From: JAICIG01 sp035532215
GTDB taxonomy: Bacteria > Planctomycetota > Planctomycetia > Pirellulales > JAICIG01
Direction: 5' to 3'
DNA: 8,145 bases
NCBI GenBank assembly: GCA_035532215.1
Contig: DATKRK010000192.1
Location: 1-8,145, forward strand
Below are positions 1 to 8,098 of this stretch, piece by piece (position 1 is the stretch's first letter; the number at the start of each line of letters is the position of its first letter). The position numbers and the translations under genes are program-made. Below the pieces are notes generated by a model. That model ran no database searches, was not told where the DNA came from, and saw only the letters and a program-made list of their open reading frames with translations.

Positions 1-2
1 TC

Positions 3-128
3 GAGCGGATGCTGACCGTCAGCGAGACGTGCCGCCTGCAAGGCCGCTCGATCTTCAGCTACCTGACAGCCGCTGTCGAAGCCCACTTCCGCGGTCAACC
101 CGTCGCCTCGCTCCTCCCCGGCGCGTGA
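3..128 (+). pseudogene. IS66-family transposase, C-terminal fragment
   Basis: Reading from base 3 gives an open frame into the window edge that ends at TGA 126-128: ERMLTVSETCRLQGRSIFSY, then LTAAVEAHFRGQPVASLLPGA. The ERML(T/S)V..TCR.QGRS pattern followed by a short tail ending in SLLP is what the extreme C-terminus of IS66-type transposases looks like; this is recognition by eye, not a search. Only about 41 residues lie inside the window, so whether the rest of the transposase is intact upstream cannot be seen. Nothing resembling the usual right-end inverted repeat of an IS66 element follows: the sequence passes straight into the HEPN-like frame, suggesting that the element's right end was lost. 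The GC-rich composition contrasts with the more AT-rich DNA that starts near base 140. Confidence 0.72.
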
Positions 129-778
129 ACGGTTACCGCGAAGACCGAGAGACGTTCCGCGAGTTGTTTTGGGACTTGTTCCGCGAGGGCATCATTACGC
201 TTGGTTTAAATGACTCAAACCGTAACTTTCCTCATTTTAGCATTTCACGGCTCGGCCACCGTATTATCGCTCAGAGTAACCCTTATTTCTTCCACGACGT
301 CTCATCGTACGAAAAGATCATACGTGAAAATGTTCCACAAATTGATCCAGCAACGCTTACGTACTTGAAAGAATCGATGCAAGCATTCAAGGCCGGCTGC
401 GTGCTGGCCTCCACGATCATTTTGGGTGTAGCGGCCGAGCATACGTTTATGCTTGTTGCTCGTGCAGCGGAGCAAAATGCGGCCTATGGGGCATTCTTTG
501 AAAGGGTCGAGAAAAAGCAATGGATTGCCGGCAAACTCGAAGAGTTCAAGAAAGCAATGGAGCACAAAATGGGGCCGTATATCGATGTCGAAACAAGTGA
601 TGGCATGGAAGCCATGTTCAATAATGTCCAGGAAGTTCTCCGAGATTTTCGCAATAAGTGCGGGCATCCGACGGGAAAAATCCTAAGCCGCGATATGGCC
701 TTTGTGTTGCTTCAACTGTTCATTCCCTATTCCAAGAAAGCCTACGAACTAAAGGCGTTTTTTGAAAAGACGACCTAA
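125..778 (+). CDS. HEPN-like domain protein, N-terminally truncated at an IS66 junction
   Basis: An open frame of 217 codons from a GTG at 125-127 that overlaps the transposase stop (GTGA). The body reads as a genuine protein: an aromatic, charged N-terminal stretch (ETFRELFWDLFREG), a YFFHDVSSYEKII segment, a helical segment ESMQAFKAGCVLASTIILGV AAEHTF, and near the C-terminus FRNKCGHPTG at bases 647-676. R (650-652), N and H (665-667) form the RNxxxH (Rx4H) motif of HEPN ribonuclease-type domains; the AF.AGC..AS...GV..E helix plus RN..GHP resembles DUF4145-like HEPN proteins. The frame stays open upstream to an ATG at 29, but those codons overlap the transposase and encode low-complexity residues, so they are not believed. 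No Shine-Dalgarno precedes the GTG, and no in-frame ATG occurs until 377. The gene was probably longer and lost its start; translation, if any, may depend on coupling to the transposase stop. Catalytic or purely structural role is unknown. Confidence 0.62.
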   Translation: MNGYREDRETFRELFWDLFREGIITLGLNDSNRNFPHFSISRLGHRIIAQSNPYFFHDVSSYEKIIRENVPQIDPATLTYLKESMQAFKAGCVLASTIILGVAAEHTFMLVARAAEQNAAYGAFFERVEKKQWIAGKLEEFKKAMEHKMGPYIDVETSDGMEAMFNNVQEVLRDFRNKCGHPTGKILSRDMAFVLLQLFIPYSKKAYELKAFFEKTT

Positions 779-883
779 TGCCGATGGAATTGCGGAGGCC
801 GGCGTCCGCGCTATCGTCCGGCGCTGGTGAGTCCATAGGGTGGGCACTGCCCGCGCTACAGCCTCGGTTGAACCCAACTCTGG

Positions 884-1144
884 TTCCGCCCCTGGCGGGG
901 CTGACGACCATGCTTGGACCGGGCGCCGTTCAGGGGCTCACGCCCCCTGGCTACAATCTTTCGTCCCTACGGTACTTAGGAGCGCCTTGCCGGCGACGTG
1001 CCCTCGCCCTCGTCGGACAAGGCTGACCGATTCGCACCGTGCAATCGCAAAACCAGCCGCGTAGCGGCGACAGTATGTAGCCAGGGGCGCGAGCCCCTGG
1101 AGTCTCGTCAAAACCGAATCGTCGTCAGCCCCGCTAGGGGCGAA
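884..1144. repeat. Two copies of a composite palindromic repeat in inverted orientation
   Basis: The left copy (884 to about 972) and the right copy (about 1059 to 1144) are reverse complements of each other across two separate blocks. Block one is GTAGCCAGGGG.CG.GAGCCCCTG (right 1077-1099; the reverse complement of left 932-954). Block two is GTCGTCAGCCCCGC.AGGGGCG (right 1120-1142; the reverse complement of left about 887-909). The spacer between the blocks has similar length in both copies but a different sequence, and weaker similarity continues outward past block one. Each block is itself a small hairpin (AGGGGC..GCCCCT; GCCCC..GGGGC). This block-conserved, spacer-variable structure is as expected for REP/BIME-like elements. 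From memory such motifs recur between genes in planctomycete genomes, but this was not searched. Confidence 0.7.
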
Positions 1145-1230
1145 AGAAGCCCAGCGCGGTTGGGGATGAAGAAGTTATCTTATCGTCGATGCTATACTGT
1201 GCCCGGCTGAGAATGAGATGTGCGTTGGTC

Positions 1231-1283
1231 GTGGGGCGGCCTTCCAGGCCGCCGGCCATTGACGGCCTGGAAGGCCGCCCCAC
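1231..1283. repeat. Perfect 21-bp-arm stem-loop
   Basis: Arms 1231-1251 and 1263-1283 are exact reverse complements over 21 bases (starting GTGGGGCGGCCTTCCAGG and ending CCTGGAAGGCCGCCCCAC), with an 11-base loop at 1252-1262. There is no T-run on either side, so a classical intrinsic terminator is unlikely. It lies about 180 bases upstream of the small membrane protein gene. It is most likely a member of a dispersed REP-like family; no coding frame runs usefully across it. Confidence 0.8.
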
Positions 1284-1325
1284 ATGCCGCCCAAGCGTCT
1301 CGTTGGCGCCCGCGTGAGGTATAAA

Positions 1326-1402
1326 CAGTGTCGGCCCGCGAGGCGGAACGCCGCGTGCCCGATGCCGCTGTGCATGGCTTCCGACGGGCAGCGCCAACAC
1401 TG
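1326..1402. repeat. Weak inverted repeat, possible intergenic module
   Basis: CAGTGTCGGC at 1326-1335 pairs with GCCAACACTG at 1393-1402 with one mismatch over ten bases, enclosing about 57 GC-rich bases. The arms are short and this could be chance in GC-rich DNA, but the neighbouring stretch is full of clearer inverted repeats. Confidence 0.3.
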
Positions 1403-1449
1403 GGATTGCTCTGCCGCCGAGCCGCTTTCGGCCGCGACGGGCCGCCGAC

Positions 1450-1455
1450 TATAAT
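1450..1455 (+). promoter_or_regulatory. Consensus -10 box directly upstream of an ATG
   Basis: A perfect TATAAT lies at 1450-1455, and the ATG of the small membrane protein begins at 1462. Transcription normally starts 6-8 bases after a -10 box, so the start would fall on or next to the ATG, giving a leaderless or near-leaderless mRNA. The -35 region is poor: TTTCGG at 1426-1431 (18-base spacing) matches the consensus only at its first two positions. No Shine-Dalgarno fits between box and ATG. Assignment rests on the -10 match and its position. Confidence 0.45.
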
Positions 1456-1461
1456 CGGGCG

Positions 1462-1782
1462 ATGGAAACCAATCCGCATCAAGCGCCCAGCCAGCCGGAA
1501 CCGCGGCCGGGGTGGGTCAAGCTGGGACTGTGGGGACTGCCCAATCGCGGTTCGGCGTGGGCGTGCTTCTGGCTGTCGGGGGCGCTCGGGCTGGGCGGCG
1601 CGTATGGCTTCGTCGATCCACGTTTTTTTGGCTTCGGCTCGCTTTTCTTCGCTGCCTCGTGGTATTGGCTGGCGATCCGCTGGGTCGACGAGCACGGCGG
1701 CTGGGCCAGCGCTGGACAATCGCAGACGGTGATTGAGGGCCGATGCCCGGCGGCCGACAAGCAGCCGGGCGGGCGGCGGTGA
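1462..1782 (+). CDS. Small membrane protein with two predicted helices
   Basis: A 106-residue protein. Residues 1-18 are polar and proline-rich; residues about 18-32 hold a WVKLGLWGLPNRGSAW stretch; hydrophobic segments lie at about 31-50 (AWACFWLSGALGLGGAYGF) and 54-73 (RFFGFGSLFFAASWYWLAI); a polar C-terminal tail follows RWVDEHGGW. The pattern WVKLGLWGLP.RGSA...FWLS ... DPRFF ... WYWLAIRWVD.HG.W looks like a family of short planctomycete membrane proteins of unknown function, judged from memory. The C-terminal 20 or so residues (GRCPAADKQPGGRR) look unconserved and may vary. The ATG is chosen because the conserved part begins soon after it and a TATAAT box lies just upstream. It stands alone; no operon partner is visible on its strand. 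Confidence 0.62.
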   Translation: METNPHQAPSQPEPRPGWVKLGLWGLPNRGSAWACFWLSGALGLGGAYGFVDPRFFGFGSLFFAASWYWLAIRWVDEHGGWASAGQSQTVIEGRCPAADKQPGGRR

Positions 1783-2229
1783 TTTATGTTTCGGCCGATT
1801 TATTTATATCGCTGCGCGGGCGCGCGTTCGAATCGGCGTCGCTTGGCGAAGATCTTCGAGAAAACAAGCGGTTTCCGCCGCGCGCGGCCGTGGCGGCGCG
1901 CCGAAAAAGGGGCGTTTCATGCCTGATTGCCGCCCGTTTGGGGCCCGATTCGACGCATATCGATAAATCGTCGCGTCCGGCGTTTTCGCCTGCGGGCCGA
2001 GGTTTTGGCCGTTTCCGTGCGGCGCGGCGGCTTATCATTTCGCGAAGCGTATAAATCATGCTTTTTCCTCGCTCCCTTGCGCTGCCTGACTTCCGGCGGG
2101 CAGTGCCACGCTACTGACTCGGCGGCTTGGGTCGCAATGTGCCGGCGACTTTGATCTTTGTGGGCCGGGAAGGTTTCATCTTGCGGGTCAAGCCGGGGTT
2201 CGCGGTGGAAACTTAAAATCAAGCTCCAG
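1783..2229. other. Intergenic stretch with nothing recognised
   Basis: About 450 bases between the small membrane protein and the 58-bp palindrome. Open frames exist on both strands (about 100 codons at most), but they translate to Arg/Ala/Pro-rich sequence without family resemblance, hydrophobic segments or a convincing ribosome binding site. No clear hairpin or repeat stands out. Confidence 0.5.
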
Positions 2230-2287
2230 AAAGTCGCTTTTCGCTCCGCGAAAAAGGCGCCTTTTTCGCGGAGCGAAAAGCGACTTT
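2230..2287. repeat. Perfect 58-bp palindrome
   Basis: Bases 2230-2258 and 2259-2287 are exact reverse complements with no spacer, centred on GGCGCC. Each arm contains the sequence AAAGTCGCTTTTCGCTCCGC followed by GAAAAAGGC. It could extrude as a cruciform, or fold in RNA into a long hairpin. It lies about 90 bases past the stop of the DUF1501 gene, so it may end or protect that transcript, yet there is no T-run directly after the stem on either strand. The CGCTCCGCGAAAA unit resembles a dispersed planctomycete repeat (recollection only). Confidence 0.85.
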
Positions 2288-2303
2288 GGTTGCAGCTTCG
2301 CCG

Positions 2304-2334
2304 CTCTGTGTCCTCCGTGCCTGCGCGGTGAACT
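2304..2334. repeat. Degenerate CTCTGTG-type repeat
   Basis: CTCTGTGTCCTCCGTGCC followed by TGCGCGGTGAACT resembles the CTCTGTGCCTCTGTGGCT arm found in the 3855-3961 element of this same window, with several substitutions. It reads as a decayed half-copy sitting between the 58-bp palindrome and the end of the DUF1501 gene. Confidence 0.35.
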
Positions 2335-2379
2335 CCGCGCGTCTTGCGGCGTATTCGAAAAATGCGTCGCCGACGGATT

Positions 2380-3819
2380 TCAGGTCAACACTTCTCGCAA
2401 AACGCGGCCGTGGACGTCGGTCAAGCGGCGGTTGGCGCCGTTGAAGCGGAAGGTAAGCCGCTCGTGGTCGATGCCCAACAGGTGCAAGATCGTCGCGTGC
2501 AAGTCGTAGCAGTAGATCGGCGTGCGGGCTCGCCAACCCCACTCGTCGGTCTCGCCGTAAGCCGCGCCGCCGCGGATGCCGGCCCCGGCCAGCCAGCCGA
2601 CGAAGGCGCCGCCGTTGTGGTCGCGGCCGGCCGTGCCTTGGCTGAACGGCTGGCGGCCGAACTCGGTGCTCCAGACGACCAGCGTGTCGTCGAACATGCC
2701 GCGGGCCTTGAGGTCCTTGAGCAAGCCGGCGATCGGCTTGTCGACGCTGGCCGCGATCGGCGGCAACTCGGTGTTGATGTTGCCGTGGTTGTCCCAGTTG
2801 TTCGACGGCCCGCCGGCGCCGCTCCAGACCTGCACGAACCGCACGCCCCGTTCCAGCATCCGCCGCGCGACCAGCAAGCGGCGGCCGAATTCTTCGGTCG
2901 GCTTGCCGTTCAGGCCGTACAGCTCCTGGGTCGCTTGCGTCTCGCGTGCGACGTCGAGCGCCTCCGGCGCGCTGAACTGCAGCCTGGCCGCCATCTCGTA
3001 CGAGGCGATGCGGGCCTCCAGCCGCGAGTCGCCCTGCCACTCGGCCAGGTGCTCGCGGTTCAACTCGGCCAGCAGGGCTTGCCCTTCGGCCTCGCTGGCG
3101 GGCGTGATGTACATGGCGGACGCGGGCGGAAACAGATCGGCGATCGGCGTGGCCGACGAAGCCTTGATGATCGTGCCTTGATGGGCCACCGGCAGAAAGG
3201 CCGAAGTGAAATTGCCCTGGTTGTTGTAAGGCAGCCCGCGGGGGTCGGGCATCACGACGAACGTCGGCAGGTTGTCGACCAGGCTGCCCAGGCCGTACGA
3301 GATCCAGGCGCCGAGGCAGGGAAAGCCCGGCAGCACGAAGCCGGTGTTCATCATGTAGCTGCCCGGCCCGTGGACGTTGGTCTTGGTCTGCATCGACATC
3401 AGAAACGCCAGATCGTCGACGCAGCCGGCCAGGTGCGGGAACACGCTGCTCACCCAGCGGCCGCACTGGCCGTGCCGTTCGAACGCGAACGGGCTTTTCA
3501 TCGTCTTGAAGCCGGCCGAGCCGGTGACGCTTTCGACGCGCTCGCCGGGGTCGAACTTCCGGCCGTCGAGCTTGTCGAGCGCCGGCTTGTAATCGAACGT
3601 GTCGCACTGGCTGGCGCCGCCGTTCATGAACAGTTGAATCACCCGGCGGGCTTTCGCCCGGTGGTGCAAGCCGCCGTTGAGATCGGCGCTCGTTCCGACA
3701 TGCGACTCATCGGCCAGCAAGCCATTGCGGCCGAGCATCTGGGCCATCGCTACGCCGCCCAGCCCGCCGCCGAGACGCCAGAGAAAATCGCGACGGGATC
3801 GATTGATTTGGAAAGACAT
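2380..3819 (-). CDS. DUF1501 family protein (alkaline-phosphatase/sulfatase-like fold), Tat-exported
   Basis: 479 residues from the ATG at 3819; an upstream in-frame TTG at 3831 would add four residues. The N-terminus SRRDFLWRLGGGLGGVAMAQML (residues 8-28) is a twin-arginine signal with the RRxFL core. DUF1501 features follow: VIQLFMNGGASQCDTFDYKP (60-79), QTKTNVHGPGSYMMNTGFVLPGFPCLGAWISYGLG near 144-178, GRRLLVARRMLERGVRFVQV (312-331), NNWDNHGNIN (340-349), a LVVWSTEFGRQP block (380-391) and GRDHNGGAFVGWLAGAG (398-414), then DLHATILHLLGIDH (439-452). DUF1501 proteins belong to the alkaline-phosphatase-like superfamily; the His/Asp residues in NWDNHG, GRDHN and DLHATILHLLGIDH are plausible metal ligands, by inference. 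Full length for the family. It is the downstream partner of the PSCyt1/PSD1 gene, as is common in planctomycetes. Substrate unknown; extracytoplasmic polysaccharide processing is often proposed. Confidence 0.93.
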   Translation of the reverse strand: MSFQINRSRRDFLWRLGGGLGGVAMAQMLGRNGLLADESHVGTSADLNGGLHHRAKARRVIQLFMNGGASQCDTFDYKPALDKLDGRKFDPGERVESVTGSAGFKTMKSPFAFERHGQCGRWVSSVFPHLAGCVDDLAFLMSMQTKTNVHGPGSYMMNTGFVLPGFPCLGAWISYGLGSLVDNLPTFVVMPDPRGLPYNNQGNFTSAFLPVAHQGTIIKASSATPIADLFPPASAMYITPASEAEGQALLAELNREHLAEWQGDSRLEARIASYEMAARLQFSAPEALDVARETQATQELYGLNGKPTEEFGRRLLVARRMLERGVRFVQVWSGAGGPSNNWDNHGNINTELPPIAASVDKPIAGLLKDLKARGMFDDTLVVWSTEFGRQPFSQGTAGRDHNGGAFVGWLAGAGIRGGAAYGETDEWGWRARTPIYCYDLHATILHLLGIDHERLTFRFNGANRRLTDVHGRVLREVLT

Positions 3820-3854
3820 CTTGGGATTCAATCTTCACTCGCAACGCCGGAAGC

Positions 3855-3961
3855 TAGCCACAGAGAGGCACAGAGTTATTTTCGATTTCGGATTTTGGAT
3901 TTTGGATTCGATCCAAAATCGGAAATCAAAAATCCAAAATCCCTCTGTGCCTCTGTGGCTA
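3855..3961. repeat. 107-bp nested inverted repeat between the two operon genes
   Basis: The outer arms are TAGCCACAGAGAGGCACAGAG (3855-3875, shown split here as TAGCCACAGAG + AGGCACAGAG) and CTCTGTGCCTCTGTGGCTA (3943-3961); they match fully except for a two-base insertion in the left arm. The AT-rich interior holds tandem GATTTTGGATTTTGGATT units at 3890-3907 and complementary AATCCAAAATCC at 3931-3942, with a further GATTTTGGA/TCCAAAATC pair around 3899-3920. The whole can fold into one long hairpin in the mRNA joining the two genes. Its AT-rich core is unlike the flanking DNA, pointing to an inserted mobile-type repeat. It ends 36 bases before the DUF1501 ATG, so it may influence relative expression. 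Confidence 0.82.
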
Positions 3962-3981
3962 ACCCGAACCTCTTGCGGTTT

Positions 3982-7080
<3,099 letters not shown>

Positions 7081-7133
7081 CCGGCACAAGCAGACCGCGG
7101 CGGGCAGGGGCGAGGCAGGCGACCGATCGCATC

Positions 7134-7162
7134 AGTATATCAGGATGGGTCGGGCGAGTCGA
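7134..7162 (-). promoter_or_regulatory. Candidate sigma70-like promoter for the PSCyt1/DUF1501 pair
   Basis: On the minus strand, TCGACT (7162-7157; 4 of 6 matches to TTGACA) is followed after 17 bases by TATACT (7139-7134; 5 of 6 matches to TATAAT). Transcription would begin near 7127, giving a 5' leader of about 47 bases before ATG 7080. The position and spacing are right for the gene downstream, but the call rests on consensus matching only. Confidence 0.45.
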
Positions 7163-7242
7163 ATTTCGAGGGCGCGGGGTAGAGGGTCAGTCTAATTACG
7201 AGATTTTTTAGGCGCCCGAAAGCGAGCCGCCAGGACCCATGG

Positions 7243-7431
7243 CTAATGCGGCTTTTGGAAGGCCCAGACCAGCACGCTCATGCACGTATACAATCCGAAA
7301 ACGATGGCGAGTATGAGCGACATCTGATCGCGGCGGACCAGGAACCCAACAGCGGAAATCGCGAAGGATGCGGCAATAAGCCAGAAGCTAATTCGTTCGG
7401 CTATTCGATTAAATCGGCCCATGTCGCACAC
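7243..7431 (-). CDS. Small two-helix membrane protein, unknown function
   Basis: 62 residues from a GTG at 7431, or 59 from the ATG at 7422. Residues about 15-32 (ISFWLIAASFAISAVGFL) and 39-57 (LILAIVFGLYTCMSVLVWAF) are hydrophobic and separated by a short charged RRDQ turn; the N-terminus is basic (GRFNRIAER) and the tail is QKPH. This is a hairpin membrane protein. An AGGGTAGAG stretch lies just upstream: its AGGG fits the GTG (about 6 bases) and its GAG fits the ATG (8 bases). No family is recognised. It is transcribed toward the PSCyt1 gene with about 160 bases between them, so co-transcription is possible but a promoter lies in that gap. The DNA here is less GC-rich than the operon. Confidence 0.5.
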   Translation of the reverse strand: MCDMGRFNRIAERISFWLIAASFAISAVGFLVRRDQMSLILAIVFGLYTCMSVLVWAFQKPH

Positions 7432-7650
7432 TCTACCCTACATTCCGCGAGTCGCGCAGCTAATTTCTCGGCAATTTGCGGCGCCGGCTGGCGCCGGCGA
7501 AGGCATGGGGGGCAATCGTAGGCAACCACTGGTCGTGGGTAAGTTTGAACTTGTGATTTTTGAGACTCGCCCGCCAGCCGGTTAGAATGCCGTCTGCCTG
7601 ACGGTCGTGGTCGTGCTGTGGGTCGCCGACCAGGTTTTGGAAATCGGTTC
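7432..7650. other. Intergenic stretch with no gene recognised
   Basis: About 220 bases between the small membrane protein and the MITE-like element. A minus-strand frame of 90 codons spans 7460-7732, but its translation matches nothing known to me, has no ribosome binding site, and its start lies inside the repeat element. A GCGCCGGC motif is repeated near 7480-7500. Confidence 0.45.
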
Positions 7651-7808
7651 CTAATGCATTGTCAGGTCTTAATATTTGGGTAGGCGAGTGCCTGGGGCTG
7701 AGCCTGGGCGAAGCCCCAGTTCGCTGGGGCATCGCTTCGCTCTGCCGCCAGCCACCCCCCGCTGATTGAAATTGCTAACCCCAATTCCTAGACCTGACAA
7801 TGCGCTAG
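7651..7808. mobile_element. MITE-like element with 19-bp terminal inverted repeats
   Basis: CTAATGCATTGTCAGGTCT (7651-7669) and AGACCTGACAATGCGCTAG (7790-7808) are inverted repeats matching at 17 of 19 bases, including 14 perfect bases. Weaker complementarity continues inward (AATATTTGGGTAG against the reverse complement of CTAACCCCAATTC). The interior carries a hairpin GCCCCAG-TTCG-CTGGGGC (7713-7730) flanked by GCGAA/TTCGC (7708-7712, 7736-7740). It is 158 bp long, with no coding capacity, so any mobility would require a transposase in trans. If the outer CTA/TAG is target DNA rather than element, the element is about 148 bp. The parent transposase family is not recognised. Confidence 0.6.
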
Positions 7809-7840
7809 CCGCTCGCTGGGAAACCAAGCGGACTATCGTC

Positions 7841-7921
7841 ATGCCGTCGCCGTTTCGTCTCCGCTGGTTTCAGTTCAGCCTGAAAACGCTGCTGGCGTCG
7901 ACGCTCGATGGCCGGCAGTAG
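7841..7921 (+). pseudogene. Broken start of a planctomycete membrane-type protein
   Basis: ATG at 7841 opens 26 codons: MPSPFRLRWFQFSLKTLL, then ASTLDGRQ and a TAG stop. R(W)FQFSL(R/K)TLL is a motif I know from the N-termini of many planctomycete proteins, where it normally leads into a hydrophobic helix. Here the helix is missing: after KTLL the sequence turns polar and stops within eight codons. This suggests a deletion or insertion just after base 7894, leaving only the gene's beginning. The MITE-like element ends 32 bases upstream. No continuation of the gene was found in any frame downstream. Confidence 0.5.
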
Positions 7922-8025
7922 GGGATGAATCAAGCTGCGCCTGCAAGCCAGCTTGATCCTATCATTGAACTGCGCCTCCGCGTGAGCCCCGAACCAGGAA
8001 GAATCTGGAACACAAGGAGATGGGC

Positions 8026-8091
8026 ATGTGGGGCGGCGATGATGACTTCAGCGACGCTTATTATCTGACGAGCATCGGCCGGCAGCCGTAG
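8026..8091 (+). CDS. Possible 21-codon ORF with strong ribosome binding site
   Basis: An AAGGAG at 8014-8019 lies six bases before ATG 8026, which starts the peptide MWGGDDDFSDAYYLTSIGRQ followed by P and TAG. An in-frame ATG at 8020 touches the AAGGAG directly and is too close to use it. The peptide is acidic and aromatic and matches no family I know. The good ribosome binding site is the only support; a 26-codon fragment ending in GRQ-stop lies 100 bases upstream, so this may be another gene remnant. Confidence 0.22.
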   Translation: MWGGDDDFSDAYYLTSIGRQP

Positions 8092-8098
8092 GGTGGGG

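Larger units (their letters stand above)
779..1461. other. Gene-free stretch built of intergenic inverted repeats
   Basis: Nearly 700 bases with no ORF that looks like protein; the frames that stay open are short and translate to Arg/Pro/Ala-rich sequence. It contains a composite inverted repeat (884-1144), a 53-bp stem-loop (1231-1283), and a weaker inverted repeat (1326-1402). A GGGTGGGCACTGCCCGC segment at 838-854 is another small palindrome. The stretch looks like a landing zone of repeated intergenic modules between the IS66/HEPN remnant and the membrane protein gene. Confidence 0.6.

Noticed and set aside
29..124. ATG at 29 as the start of the HEPN-like gene
   Set aside because: These codons overlap the IS66 transposase end in another frame and encode Pro/Arg-rich residues unlike the rest of the protein.
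1193..1198. TATACT as a plus-strand -10 box
   Set aside because: No acceptable -35 box at 16-18 bases and no gene starts within 250 bases downstream.
1192..1719. 175-codon minus-strand frame across the stem-loop and the small membrane protein gene
   Set aside because: It runs through the palindromic repeat and is antisense to a protein with clear hydrophobic segments; the composition is Arg/Pro/Ala-rich.
2230..2287. The 58-bp palindrome as an intrinsic terminator
   Set aside because: No T-run follows the stem on either strand; only the three T residues that close the arm itself are present.
7196..7242. GC stem with T6 near 7204 as a terminator for the 62-residue protein gene
   Set aside because: On the minus strand the stem is followed by an A-run, not a T-run, and the stem itself is short.
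7925..8068. 47-codon plus-strand ORF starting MNQAAPASQL
   Set aside because: No ribosome binding site, no family resemblance, and it overlaps the better-supported short ORF in another frame.
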